A DNA stretch of 64,000 nt. Origin: Vicia villosa. Lineage: Eukaryota > Streptophyta > Magnoliopsida > Fabales > Fabaceae. Under the pieces are notes generated by a model, which saw only the letters and a program-made list of their open reading frames with translations, searched no databases and was not told where the DNA came from. The DNA lies in contig NC_081182.1 in the NCBI RefSeq assembly GCF_029867415.1, positions 41,403,462-41,467,461 of the forward strand, given 5' to 3'. The first letter of the stretch is position 1. Each line of letters begins with the position of its first letter. A program made the translations under genes and the position numbers. This document shows positions 32,230 to 44,700 of the stretch, piece by piece.

Positions 32230-32485
32230 GTGTATGGGAAAACAAGCAACCTTTTATGTTCCAAAATGTCGCTGTTGAGAATAGAACCTAGGACCTTTAG
32301 GTGTATCACAATGGTTGGATTAACTAACCATTGTGATTTCGCGCGCGCTTTCCAGTATTCCACAACGGTCTCAGGACCGTGATTGTAAGTAACACATTTA
32401 CAACAACACTCTACATAACAACACCAGGACCCACATGATTATATATCTTTTCCAACTGTTGTTAAATGTCTTTTTCGTAATAGTG
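32230..32485. mobile_element. CACTA-type subterminal region and end
   Basis: The segment ends ttttcgtaatagtg (32485), the complement of a CACTA-type terminus. It is preceded by short inverted motifs typical of CACTA subterminal DNA (cacaatggtt...aaccattgtg and cggtctcaggaccg). The other terminus is not identified; the fold-back at 31690-32220 may be part of the same element. Confidence 0.45.
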
Positions 32486-33016
32486 GTAGCAATCAGGACT
32501 TAGTAATTTTTAGAGTAACAAAAGGGACAGTTTGACAAGGATGGTTGAGACCTTCAACAATGGCAAGTAACTGTTTTTTGTTCTTATCCGCATTGGGAGA
32601 TACACGTGGAAGGCGAAATGGATACATAATACATGCTGAAATAAGGTGTCGAAATCCTTTACATTCCCAGCAAATTTATCTTTATCTGCTTTACTTTTTA
32701 CACTAAGGTTTCGACCACGTCGGAATTCCTCACAGTATTACAAACTTACATAACATTGTGGAAATTTTTATGCAATATGTTATAGAATTTACTAGTCGAT
32801 CATGCAAATAAAACTTTTTTTACAAAAGACTACTAAGTATTTACCAAATTTTGCGGTAAACACTTTATTTATGTTAAATAGTAAAATCCTTACTATTTAA
32901 ATGATTATGGATTTATTTGTAAAATATATTTCGTATCATGTATAATATTGTCCCACAAATCTTTTTAATCCGTCTCTAACAAGAATAGTCATGTTCAATA
33001 AATATTTAATTAATTA
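32486..33016. other. No intact gene seen
   Basis: The minus strand of 32500-32665 has a short open stretch without stops and may belong to an old retroelement. Nothing specific can be named. Confidence 0.35.
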
Positions 33017-33500
33017 CTCCCTCCGATTTTGTATATAAGCAAAAAAAAAATTGGCGGTCCCAAATATAAGCAAAAATTAATTACAATGGTTATAATAAAG
33101 TCCATCATTCCAATTTTACCCTTAAATTAAATATGTTTAGTTTTCCAATTACTTATAGATTTCTACTTTAATAATGCCACTTTTTACGCTTTCCAAAGGA
33201 ACATTTACTACGAGTGTCGTTTGAAAAGCCATATTCATACTATAAATGTTCCATATCTTCATATTTTGTCTATCATTAGTCTTGTTCTTCTATTTTGTAT
33301 TCTCTAAACATGGCAAAACCCTCAATTACTTACTAAATTTCCACCTTTTGATCTAGGCATTGAAGAGTCTGAGAATTTATCTAATCTCATTGTTGAAGAC
33401 TCTCTGAAAAAAATATGGGGATAATGACATTGTTGAAGATGTTGAGGTCACATTCAATGGAGTTGATGGTAAGATTTCAGAAAAAATATGCAAGCATCAT

Positions 33501-33731
33501 TTGGATTTGAACAAAGTTCCTGAAGATATTCTAACTCCAGCAAATGAAAGTGCAGAAAATCTCACTCCAAAGAATGAGAGTGAAGATGCTATAACTCCAA
33601 CAAATGAAAGCACCATTGTTGAATTAGACGAAAGTGAATTTGATCTGAACAAATTACCACTATTGGACTTTGGTGTCAAGAAAAAAGAGGTTAAAAACAT
33701 GATCAAAATTTATTTAGATTATTTTAACTAG
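33501..33731 (+). CDS. Acidic repeat ORF in the left end of the mariner-like element
   Basis: 76 residues, convergent to the transposase. Three tandem 10-residue repeats share the core TPxNES (ILTPANESA, NLTPKNESE, AITPTNEST), followed by FDLNKLPLLDF and a lysine-rich tail. Upstream, 33360-33500 continues in a related acidic style after a frame break near an A-run (about 33407). It may be the 3' part of a second, broken gene of the element or a diverged copy of the acidic transposase N-terminus. No function is assigned. Confidence 0.35.
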   Translation: MDLNKVPEDILTPANESAENLTPKNESEDAITPTNESTIVELDESEFDLNKLPLLDFGVKKKEVKNMIKIYLDYFN

Positions 33732-34229
33732 GTGTTCTTATTTGTATTTTTCGAGGTTTAATATTTCTTGTTGTCTTATCATTATCTTGCAATTTCTAAT
33801 TCCTTACAATTTCTATTGTACTACCGTTAAACAAATATATCGTAGCTAACATTCATACAGTACTAAGCAATTTGCATGCATATGAGTACTTTTTAAAACG
33901 AAACAAATAGGAGTACTGTTAAACAACTTGCATGCATACATTCATCAACCAAGTAGTTTAAACCCATACATCCATCTAACATGCATATATCCATCAACTA
34001 AGTAGTCTTTTGAAATAACATAACAAGACAACTAATCAACTCATCATAAAAAGAAAAACTAAAGTCGATTGTAATTAACTTGCATGCTTTATATTTCCTT
34101 CTCCATGCAAATTCCATGATCTAAAACCCACCTTCCCGAAACATGAATAAATCAAATTTAACAAATTAGCAGACAATATTTTAATGAAAAATTTATAGAA
34201 AATATGATATTACAAATCAAAGAATTCAT

Positions 34230-35440
34230 ACCCTAATTATCATTGTTTAAATATTCAAAAGTATTTTCAACTAACTCTCGACCGCATTTTAGTCGAGTGG
34301 GTAGTATGTCTCGAGCAAGCATCGTATCTTTCTTCATATGGGGAATTCGGTAATTATTAGATCCTTTAACTTTTATGATTTCAATCATACAAGATTGGAG
34401 TGTGAGAAAAAAATTTGTCGGATTGTTTGTTAGAAAAATTATCATATGACTTTTGCACAACTTTAATGAGCTCATTAACTGATTTTGAAACTTCCTTATT
34501 CTGTAACGTCTGAATGGCATTAAAAAAAAACCATATCTAAAATGTTTAAATCAGGAGAATTTGGGGGTTGACAAGATAAACGAATATCAAATCCACCGTC
34601 AAAAGCTGCTTTACAAAATTCTTCGTCGTCAATAGAAACATGACACAGAGCATTATCTTGTTGTATATAAATTGTTTCCATTGCATGTTCCCTGGGCCAT
34701 TTTTCTTTAATCGCAGGTTACACTTTATTGATTAGAAAATTTCGACTAACTTCTTTAGTGATAGAAGTAATCAGCTTTATTTCAAATGTACCCGAAGCTC
34801 TATTGACATTTGACCTTTTTGCTGCTACTTTCTGAACTAGAGGAAACACACCAATTTTTCCTAAAAATATCTCTTTATCATTTTCATCAAATCTAGGCCT
34901 AACGACTGCTACTAAAAACATGACCTTGCCAATAAAATTTTTATTTTTGCATGTGCGATATGACTCATCCTCATTTTCAAGAAGATAGTAGTTTGCTGAT
35001 TTTTTGGTCATGTAGAACCACTTTTCATCTACGTGGACGATATTATGCATAGACTTAAACTCTGGATCATGAGGAAGACTATTTTCTTCAAGCATGGACA
35101 AACAAAATCTAAGACGATATTTCATATTACTATCTTTCATGTGTGACTTTAGTGCATTTGAATACCGACGCAAAGTCCCATCTTTTGCAAACTTCAACAA
35201 TGCGGTTTTGCTAATGCCTAAGGGAAATGCTAGGCTCTGAAAAATGCTACGTTTAGCTAACGAAATATCACACATTTTTTCAATATTTATCGTAACTCTT
35301 TTTTTACCACAATTTTTTATTTTTTTATGATACGCATCACCAGTTTGACATACTTGCTTCCAAATTCGATAAATAACATAGGATGCCAACCATATAACGG
35401 TTTCAGATTCCAGTATTCCACCATAACTATTTTTTATCAA
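34230..35440 (-). pseudogene. Mariner-like transposase (DD39D), decayed
   Basis: From 35440 the frame reads a helix-turn-helix-like N-terminal part (KRSIFQSLAFPLGISKTALLK), then HVDEKWFYMTKKSANYYLL with the first catalytic Asp. After a stop codon at 34718-34720 the same frame continues with the second Asp in QQDNALCHV and the third in NSPDLNILDM. The spacing of 39 residues fits the plant DD39D class. An extra base in the A-run at 34522-34530 then breaks the frame. All three acidic residues survive, but the nonsense codon and frameshift rule out a full product. Its former role was TA-targeted cut-and-paste transposition. Confidence 0.85.
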
Positions 35441-35635
35441 TAACTAGAAAATTATTTTCCGCTGTTCATTGTTCAAAAATGATTTTTTTTCTTAAACGTT
35501 TGTGTCCCATGCTGGACCATAATTGCTGCTGCATGTGAAAAAAGTGAATATAATGAAAAAAACGTGTCTCATGTTTGTTACTGCATGTTGTTAGAAGTGT
35601 TAGCTAATAAATAATGTGTCTCATGTTTATCATAA

Positions 35636-36940
35636 AACTAGCGGGATACCCGTGCGTTCACACAAACTTTTCGGTACTGCAAATTATTGCATCCATATTG
35701 CATTCATCCATCCGCAATTTAATAAACTATAATTACAACCTTGATTTTATCAGCATACAACACATGTATTATTACTGGAGAATTTTATAAACTATTCAAT
35801 TGATGCTTCCAGTAGCCGCATATTTCGGTTCTGATTCAACACCTACAATGTTCGGTATAACTATCACAATATTTTAATTTGTTGAGTAACCCATCAAAGC
35901 AAAAAGCCATAAAAAATATTCTAACAATGATTCTTAATTGCTTATACCACACCTAAACAAAACTAAATTACATTATCACAAATGTATATATACGTTTCGG
36001 GGGACACTATTAAAATAGTAAGGACTTTACTTGTATGAAGATTCATCACTTCCGGTTGTCTCGATCAGAATATAAAACTCATGTTGCGAATTAGGAAATG
36101 GTCATTTTGAACCTCAATCTACATAAAACAAAATACAACAATTAGTGATATTTTATTGTTGGTAGGGACTGTCCATTTGTGGTAAACAATTCCGAAGATA
36201 TAAACGCCTACTAAACCACATGAAGAACACAAGTTGAGTTAAAACAAAAAAAAATATAAGAAGAAAAAGAAGAAAAAAAACCAACACTTAACATTAAGAG
36301 CAATTCCAACGCGTCGAAGGTGCTGATTTCAGTTGCAAAAAACAATACTCTCAAACCTGAAACAATTAATCATGAATTATCATAACAAATTTATATCTTT
36401 TATATCGACAAAGTTATCCTTTATATCATCGAGTTCAATTACTTAGAGGATGCAAAATATCACACATAATGTGATTCAATCAAACAACAGGCTGCAACAA
36501 AAATACAAATAAACTGTTATACAACCAATTACTTAGAATGCCAAATAAAAGAATGAGGAAGATGAGATTTGGAAGAAGAGCAAGTTTCTAAAAGTACTTA
36601 TCAGGTGATAGTATTTATTTGGGGAATGGTAGAAATAACAGTGGAAGTTATATGAGTCATGGAGAAATGAATTGATCGTGGGAAACAAATGGAACGGTTG
36701 CATGAATGTGCTACTTGAAAAGTGGTTTTTTCAAAGTGCAGATTAATGTGGCATTAATTTTGGTGAATTTGTTTTCTTCAAATTAAAGCGTACATGTGGC
36801 ATTTTATTGAATAAAAAAGTCTAGAAAATAGGTTAAAACATAGTGCTTAATGGTAAACCAAGCCACCTGGATGATTAAGGAATAAGAAGGGTAATTAGGG
36901 GTTTTTAAGAACACCTAATTTTTTTATATGATAGATTTAT
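35636..36940. mobile_element. Possible nested insertion within the mariner-like element
   Basis: This begins near atcataaaactagcgggatacccgtgcg, a phrase often found at the edge of legume repeats. It ends near ttatatgatag, which is weakly inverted relative to the start. It has no coding content. Its class cannot be decided by eye. Confidence 0.25.
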
Positions 36941-37079
36941 CGTTGTGTGAAGTGATTATAAACAAACAAACCAAAAAACAAATTGCTTAGTATGATTGGA
37001 TGCTCCACTAAATATCTTAGTGATACATCACATGTAAAATCACATGTAAAGATTAAAGTATGACCTAAACAAACCAAAA

Positions 37080-37471
37080 CAAAAAATGCTTACTAGCTGC
37101 AACACTAGCCTCTTCATCATCTTCATATGGATTAAATTCAGCATTCTCTTCATCATCTTCTTTTGAATTAAATTCAATTTCTGCAACAATATAAAACAAA
37201 ATTGAAAATGAAAAAAAAATTAAGTTGTCCCAAAATTATCCAACATGATAGTGTCATCAAATCATCAAGTCCACTTTTCTACATAAAATTATTAGAGCAT
37301 ACTACATTCTTCCATGGCATAAACTTTATTTGATGAACCACCATTTAAGCCCATAAAAGATAAGTTAATATTACTTGAAAAAGGATCATTTAGATTAATG
37401 GAAGATCCTATGTTGCATTTCATCATTTCATGATCAACATATGAAGTGTTTAGATCAATATTGAGAGGCAT
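37080..37471 (-). pseudogene. Acidic N-terminal exons of the mariner-like gene
   Basis: An ATG at 37471 opens MPLNIDLNTSYVDHEMMKC.... After an AG at about 37184 an acidic exon-like stretch follows (FNSKEDDEENAEFNPYEDDEEASV). Plant mariner transposases often start with a short DLN-rich acidic region, so these are probably its first exons, now separated from the catalytic part by about 1.6 kb. Splicing is not established. Confidence 0.4.
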
Positions 37472-37951
37472 TTTTAAGAATTTTATTAAAACCAAAAGAC
37501 AATGATACATGAAAAAATGAGCTTTCATATTTATAGAGTTCAAGTATTGACATTTTTATAGGGCGTAAAAAATTTCAATTAGACGGGACTGTATTTTGCA
37601 GTATGAAAATTTTGACAAAATTTTCATTTTTTCATTACGTGGGACAATATTATATATGCGGGACAGTTTTACTTTAGTGTGAAAGTTTTAATTTTTTAAA
37701 GCTGGAGTGTATTGGTTAATGTAGACGTAAGCGGTACAGTAAATGTGAAAGTAAATTTTTAAAATAGAACTTTATTTGCTGCATTTAATAAAAGCAAGAA
37801 GACGAATAGATTTTAAGATAATTAATTTATATAAAAATAAAAAGTAAGGATAAATATGGAAAACATGCATTTTTCACAACTTAAATGGATATACAATCAC
37901 TTTTTTAAAGGGAGTGTTTCTTGCTTATATATAAGACCCGATAGAGTATTA

Positions 37952-38231
37952 CTCCCTCCGTTTTTTATTATAAGTTATTTTAGACTTTTCACACAATTTA
38001 AGAAAAATAATAATTGTTGTATGAAAATAAGAAATTATGAAGGTTTTTACAAAATTATCCTTCATTAATGACATATGAAAGATAAATTTATATAATTGAA
38101 AGGAGAGAGAATAATAAATATTTAAAGATATAATAGAAAAAGTAACATTAATTATTCATTAGAATTGTAAAGCGACTTATATTTAAATACAATTTTTTTT
38201 TCAAAACGACTTATAATAAAAAACGAGGGAG
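37952..38231. mobile_element. Stowaway-type MITE, 280 bp
   Basis: Ends CTCCCTCCGTTTTTTATTAT (left) and the complement with one base lost (right). TA duplications lie at 37950-37951 and 38232-38233. It has no coding capacity. It begins 5 bp after the mariner-like element ends and lies about 570 bp upstream of the pectin methylesterase gene. Confidence 0.88.
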
Positions 38232-38527
38232 TATACAATATTATATGTATTATTTATCAAATAAGATAATTAATCATACATATTTATATATTTTTATTGC
38301 TGTTGTTGATTTTTATTTAAAAGTTTTCATGTATAAAATCATTGAAGTAACCGAAAAAAAAGATCTACATGATTTATCATTTTATGTATGTATATATGTA
38401 TATATAAATATAATAATTGAAGTAAATATAATAATTGAAGTAACCGGAAAACAGATCTAGAGCGGGAAAAGGATTGGAGATTCATGATCGTACATTCAGC
38501 CGACACCGTCGTGTAAACAAAACACTT

Positions 38528-38533
38528 CACGTG
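38528..38533. promoter_or_regulatory. G-box (CACGTG) upstream of pectin methylesterase
   Basis: A CACGTG hexamer lies 275 bp before the start codon. bZIP and bHLH factors bind such sites, but a single hexamer is weak evidence. Confidence 0.3.
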
Positions 38534-38802
38534 CCCTCATTTAACTATCATTTTCACTTTCTGCCATCACAAAAATGAGATGTAGCCTCGTCTGAATCGG
38601 ATCCAGCCTTCACTCTACATTCTACTGTAACAAATTCGCGCCTCTTGCTTCATCCTCGAAATTACTCAAATTTTTACACTCATCATCATTTTTACAGTTA
38701 CAACATCAACAACAACAACCACCCTAATTTTGGAGGCTACCTCCCAACAATAACTGAATCAGATCAAAAAAACAAACCCCCTTCAATTAATCCCAACCTA
38801 CC

Positions 38803-40678
38803 ATGACCAACACCCATCTCAGAAAACCCTTTAAACAACTCCACATCCCAATCTTCACATCCACCCTCTTCCTCCTCTCCATGGCAACCCTCTCCTTCCT
38901 CTTCCTCTTCCTCTGTCTCTCCATCTCCCACTCTCACTCCTCCCTCAATCTCCACATCCAACAAGCCTGCAAATCAACCCGCTTCCCTCACCAATGCCAA
39001 ATCTCCCTCTCCTCACATTCCCACAACCTTCCCTCAAACCCTAACCCCCTCCACATCATCCATTCCGCAATCTCACTCTCTTCCTTAAACCTTAATATCG
39101 CTCAATCATTGCTGAATTCCATCCTAGACGCTTCCGCAGGCAACCAAACCCGCGTCAATGTCGCCAAAAGCTGCCTCCAGGCTTTTCAATACTCTCACCA
39201 TAGAACCTCTCTTACCATTGACGCGCTCTCACGTGGCAGAATCAAAGACGCACGTGCCTTCATGACTGCCGCATTGTCTTATCAGTATAACTGCTGGTCC
39301 GGTCTTAAATACGCTAACGACACTTCGTTGGTTTTTAAAACGATGTCGTTTCTTGAATCTCTTACCGGCCTCTCCAGCAATGCTCTTAGCATGATTCTCT
39401 CTTATGATCTCTTTGGTAATGATACTGATTCATGGAGGCCGCCTCGCACTGAGCGCGACGGTTTTTGGGAGGATTCGGGGTCGGGTGTGTTCGGGCCGGG
39501 ACCCTCGGTGCCTGGGAATCTTACGCCGGATGTTAAGGTGTGTAAGGACGTGGGCAATGGGTGTTACGGAACGATTCAGGAAGCGGTTGATGCCGCGCCT
39601 GATAATGTGGATGTTGGTGGAGGGAGGAGATTTGTGATACATATAAAGAAAGGGGTTTATGAAGAGACGGTTAGGATTCCGTTGAGGAAGAGGAATGTTG
39701 TGTTTTTGGGGGATGGCATTGGTAAGACTGTCATCACTGGCTCTGCAAGTGTCGGACTACAAAAGGGGATGACAACGTATGACTCCGCCACCGTAGGTAA
39801 GTTTGTTTTTTTTTAAGGTTTATCTACGTCGTGCAAAGAAGATTACTAGATTACTTGACACGTAAGATTGAAGGTTTGTCTGGTGTCTGTGTTGGTGTTT
39901 CATAGAAAATAGCATTCAAATTCCTTGACGGAATGACTTTGCATATAGCATTGAATATTCTTAATGAGTTGATTGATTAAACATTGTAGGGGTTGTTGGC
40001 GATGGATTCATGGCGAAGGATCTCACATTCGAAAACACAGCAGGTGCTAATGCACACCAAGCAGTAGCATTCAGATCAGACAGTGATCTTTCTGTTATTG
40101 AGAATTGTGAATTCATAGGCAATCAAGATACTCTCTATGCTCATTCCCTGCGTCAGTTTTATAAATCTTGTCGTATCATAGGTAATGTGGACTTCATATT
40201 TGGAAACTCAGCTTCATTCTTCCAAGACTGTGAAATCCTAGTCCAGCCTAGGCAAGCAAGGCCAAAGAAAGGGGAGAACAATGCCATTACTGCACATGGC
40301 AGAACAGACCCTGCTCAGTCGACAGGTTTTGTTTTTCACAATTGCATGATTAATGGTACCGAAAAATATATGGAGTTGTATTACGACAAGCCTAAAGTAC
40401 ACAAGAACTATCTCGGAAGGCCATGGAAGGAGTATTCTAGAACAGTTTTTATTAATTCGTTCATGGAAGCCTTAATCACACCACAGGGTTGGATGCCATG
40501 GACTGGAGATTTTGGACTGAATACCCTCTACTATGGGGAAATCAACAACTCTGGACCTGGTTCTAATTTGACTAAGAGAGTGTCCTGGAGTAGCCAGGTT
40601 CCTGCTGAACATGTGTACACGTATTCAGTGCAGGGTTTTATTCAAGGAGATGATTGGGATAGCCGGATCAGTTATTAG
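38803..40678 (+). CDS. Pectinesterase with pro-region (PMEI-PME, type I), two exons
   Basis: Exons 38803-39796 and 39990-40678 (193-bp GT-AG intron, phase 1) give 560 residues. It removes methyl groups from cell-wall homogalacturonan. An N-terminal hydrophobic segment (about 16-45) sends it to the secretory pathway. An inhibitor-like pro-domain follows (about 48-200, with conserved cysteines in [15 protein letters not shown] and NCW). The catalytic beta-helix has GVYEE at 284, QAVAFR at 355 (usually QAVALR), QDTLY with Asp378, DFIFGN with Asp399 and LGRPW with Arg475, so the active site is complete. The usual dibasic RRLL-type processing site is not visible; the linker carries RTERDGFWE, a feature I associate with the Arabidopsis PME51/PME64 group. 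A second Met (38881) is an alternative start. The gene is intact. Confidence 0.95.
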
Positions 40679-41782
40679 CTAATCATGGGATGGGAGTAAG
40701 TTATGGTAGAGCTATGATTATTTATGAATAGGAGGTATCGTTAAATGGGGAATTTGTCATACTCTTTTCTACATCTACTTGGCAAACTGCTGATACAAGG
40801 AGGATTTCAATAAAGCCATGGAGAGGATGGAGTTCCAAATCTTGCATCAGTTTTGCTGGTAGATACACTTTTGGGTTGATCCTACTCATTTTTATTAGGT
40901 ACACCCTCTGTCCCCGCATATTCTCTTCGTATGATGTGATGGCTGTGGTATAGAATGATAATCTGATCATGTAAAATTAGTAAATTTAATTCCAAAGCTT
41001 TCCATCCAATGTAACTATACAAAGAGGATATGGAAGTAAAATCCATTATGGCAACTTTTATAGTCTCTGTTTCTTTTCAAATTCTAGAGCTGTAGCAAGG
41101 ACAATGCCAATGTTTTAACCATGGCTCTAGTATCCGGTGGGAAAATTTTATCATAGCCATTTCCTTTGAAAAAAAATCGAATCAAAGTTTAAGTTTTGAT
41201 TTTTTGCTTGTATTTGCATTCAAATTTTAAGTCAAATCCCGAAAACCTTAATAGTTTAATTTCATTCATGGCCAACTAAGCGGCATGACTAAACTAAATT
41301 GATGAAATAAAATCGGCAGTAATAGTTTGAAAATAACTCTACCTAATACCTATGTTCTCCCTTTATTTATTAGTGTTATCGTTGACCTTTTCCCCCTCGC
41401 GACTTATGAATTTCAAAACACCAGTGACATATTTTTCAAGTATGTCTTAATTCAGAATTGTGTCTCTGTCTAGTTTATGGCTGCTGTACGATGTCTGTAT
41501 ATTACATTATTTCTCTTTTGTACCCCAAACCAGAAAGAGAGTCATACATTATTAATTCATTTGGGGAAAAACTCCAAAAACTGAATTGCTGCTGAATCTG
41601 TTTTCATTGATCAGAGCAAGTAGAATAAACCATTTTTAAGCATAAAAAATGTGTACAAAGGAATTTTCTTCTATTATCCCCTTTGTCTAACGCCGATCCC
41701 GACTACTGGGATAAGTTTTGGTTGTTGTTGTTTGTTATGAAACATATGGCAGGTAAGGAAAGAAAAAAATGAATCTGGCAGT
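40679..41782. other. Convergent 3' intergenic region
   Basis: This holds the 3' ends of the pectin methylesterase (+) and GUX (-) genes. No gene or clear repeat is seen. Confidence 0.55.
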
Positions 41783-44700
41783 TCATAAAGCAGGAAGAGA
41801 TGATGTCGTAACTGTGGGAGGTGTTGGAGTAAAAGACTCATCATCTGTCCAGTTACTCTCTCCCCAATGCCGCAACATGCTTTTCCAGTTACACAGATTA
41901 TCTATACACTTCTTCAAGCGTCGATCTTTAACTTTGATTCGCCAATGCCCGTCTGTGTAGTTTGCTATTTCAGCTTGTCTCCGATCCCACTCCAACTGTG
42001 CCTTCTGCTTTGACTGCAACAGACAAAACTGTTGTAAAAGCTCAGGCATTGCATCATGCACCTTCCACCACTTTGCGTGCGCAACATCACTTGTAAACTC
42101 ATGAAATATATCAGCATTCCAGTTACAATCATAGTCCCTGAAACATAACCATGGCTTCAAACCTAGATAGTGAAGCACATAGAGAACTGGTGGCTCAGCA
42201 CCAAACAACATGGTTTTCATTTGCTTCTTCTCTTCCTCGTCGCCAATCCAAAAATGCTTCAAGAAGTTCATGTGTCTTGGTATCCTGTGCCACCATGTAA
42301 ATATTTCATTCAAATACCCTTGGTCCCCTCCATTGTAAGACTCAATCTCATTTATATGATCCATCAGAAGCTGAAATGTGCAGTTCGATGGCTCAACCAC
42401 CATGACACCCGAGTTAAACAAAGTGGCGTTGTTACCGGTAGCAGTAATTTCCGGCATCCCAAAAAGAAAATCTATGTTTCTGAGTATGAGTAAATCTGCA
42501 TCGATGAATATTATCTTGTCGTAATCTGTGAGCTGCCATAACCTGAATTTGCTGTAGTTCCATTCATTGTAAGCATCTTTTTCAGCTTTCGGGTTTCTGA
42601 TTCTCTGTATCGTTCTGACCTTCCACCCTGCTGCTTCCAATCCACTTCTGTGATATCCACTGATTGTCTCATCAACTAGTATTACAAGATCTCTAGTTGA
42701 TCCTGACATTCGAATACTTTGAGCTGCGGCTATGGCTCCACAAACATAAACATGAGCTGAATGCAGAATTGTCGCATATGCTTCTCTTGGAGCATTTCCA
42801 TTGTAAGCCAGTTCTGCATTTCAGTTTTAGTTTTATGACAACAAAAATATGATAAACATGATAGTGCAATAGTACATGTGAATGCAATATTGTGAAAGAT
42901 GGAAAGTGAGTATAGCATATACCTCTGCCTCTCATAGGAAGTGCAAGCTCGCATGATCCAACAGGAAGCTGGACTTTTTCTCTCAAAACACTCAAGTTTG
43001 GTTTGTATAACCATACATTTCCTTCACGTCCAACTAGTTCTTTGCAGGTAAACAGATTTGGTATTGGAAAACAGTCGGTAATGAAGAGCACATAAATCGG
43101 GTAATTGCCTTTAAAAGAGGTAGCTAGGCCAGCCGCTGCAAGCTGCAGGTGCAAACGAGCCACATCTCTAGACCAATTCCCTCCATTCCTACAAGGTAGT
43201 TTGACAGCAATGACATTGAGTCTTGTCCCGGGAGATACAAGACTCGGTAGAGAAGGGCAAACGGGAACTTCAGTTTCTTCTTCTTCATCAATCCATTCAG
43301 GATATAGAGACTCCCATGTCACATTGTTTGCAGCATACTCCAGATGCATAACAACATGTGTGGCATCTTGAAAATTATGCTTCCAGTGAGAAATCTCAGT
43401 CTTGTTGAAATTTACAAGTCCAATGCCTTGAAATTCATTTTTTCCTATCAGTTTTTCGGTGATTTTCACTATATCATCCCAATCGGTATCTACATTGGAA
43501 ACATACCGAGGATCCGAGCCTCCCCATATCCACCTGTTCACAAAATTGCCAAGATACTTGGATATTACACCACTATGCTAAGAAAAGAACAGGTATATAC
43601 TACTAATGGTGAATTTTTCTTACTACCTTTGGTCCTATTTATAAAAAAAAAAAAAAAATTTAGATTCATTGAATAGATAATGTATTTGATTTTTGTGGTA
43701 AAGCGTACCTTGCGCCAGATCGTGATAAATGGCTGGTATTGTAAACATCCGGAGAATAGATGAACATAACAAAAGTGGCGGAAATGGTTATCAACAAGAT
43801 AAGTTTTAAGAAAGAAAACTTCCATCTTGAGCTCTTATCTTGTATAGATAAGTGGAAAGGCTTCTCTACATCTTTCGTTTTAGTTTTCGACACTCTTCTC
43901 TTGTATAAATCTTCACTGTAACTCATAATTAGCGAAACAAGTTTTAGAGCAGAGGAAAATATTCAGCAAACAATTGCAGATATATTATTTTGTAGGACTA
44001 AATGCATGTCAATTGTCTTAAATATTGTAAACCATTGGTTATATGAATTTACGCAGAAGCTATGAATAAGTGAGAGTGATGTATTGATATTATCTTGTTG
44101 AGCTTCCTTGGAATGTAAATAAGAAATATTTTAAGAGAAAAGGTATATGATACGGAGCAACATAATTTGTGTTGTGAGTGTATGCAATGCATGTTCCCTA
44201 CTGTTGTTTGAAAAGGATTTAACAACGTTATCAAATGTATACTTCAGATCCTATTAGGTGCAAGCGTGAAATATTGTTAACTCAACCAAAACTTGTCCTT
44301 ATACTGTTTACCAAATTATTGTTTTGATACTTTCATTTTGTATTTCTATGAAATTACATCATGTATCAGTAGTTAAAAATTTAGTCATGGAATGTAAGTA
44401 AACTAAAATGTGTCTATGTATCATAGTTCTTGTTTATTTACTTGATATATGACAATGACATTATATCATGTATTAGTTAAAAATTTAGTTGGTAAAAATT
44501 ATCTGTATAAACTTTTGTATAAATCTAAGAGTTGGATTGTTTTTTAATATTTTATGTTTTTATTTTTCACTTTAATAGATAAGCATAAAAATACAGAATT
44601 GATAATTGGACACCATACGGTGTAAGTATATATAATTAAAAAGCCGTTAAACAACATAAAAAAAACATAAATTTAAATAAAAATTTAAAATATTTTCAAA

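Larger units (their letters stand above)
33017..37946 (-). mobile_element. Mariner-like element (plant Tc1/mariner, DD39D)
   Basis: The left end CTCCCTCCGATTTTGTATAT (33017) and the complement of the right end (37921-37946) match at about 20 of 26 positions and are flanked by TA (33015-33016 and 37947-37948). Inside, on the minus strand, is a decayed mariner transposase. CTCCCTCCG ends are shared by plant mariner elements and Stowaway MITEs. At 4.9 kb it is long for the family, probably because of another insertion at about 35.6-36.9 kb and a second small gene at its left end. Confidence 0.72.

Noticed and set aside
39404..39642. Short ORFs on both strands inside pectin methylesterase exon 1
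   Set aside because: Other-frame shadows of a well supported coding exon.
43709..43926. GUX start codon at 43926
   Set aside because: The ATG overlaps the intron 1 splice acceptor; the upstream exon at 45938 gives the family-typical N-terminus.
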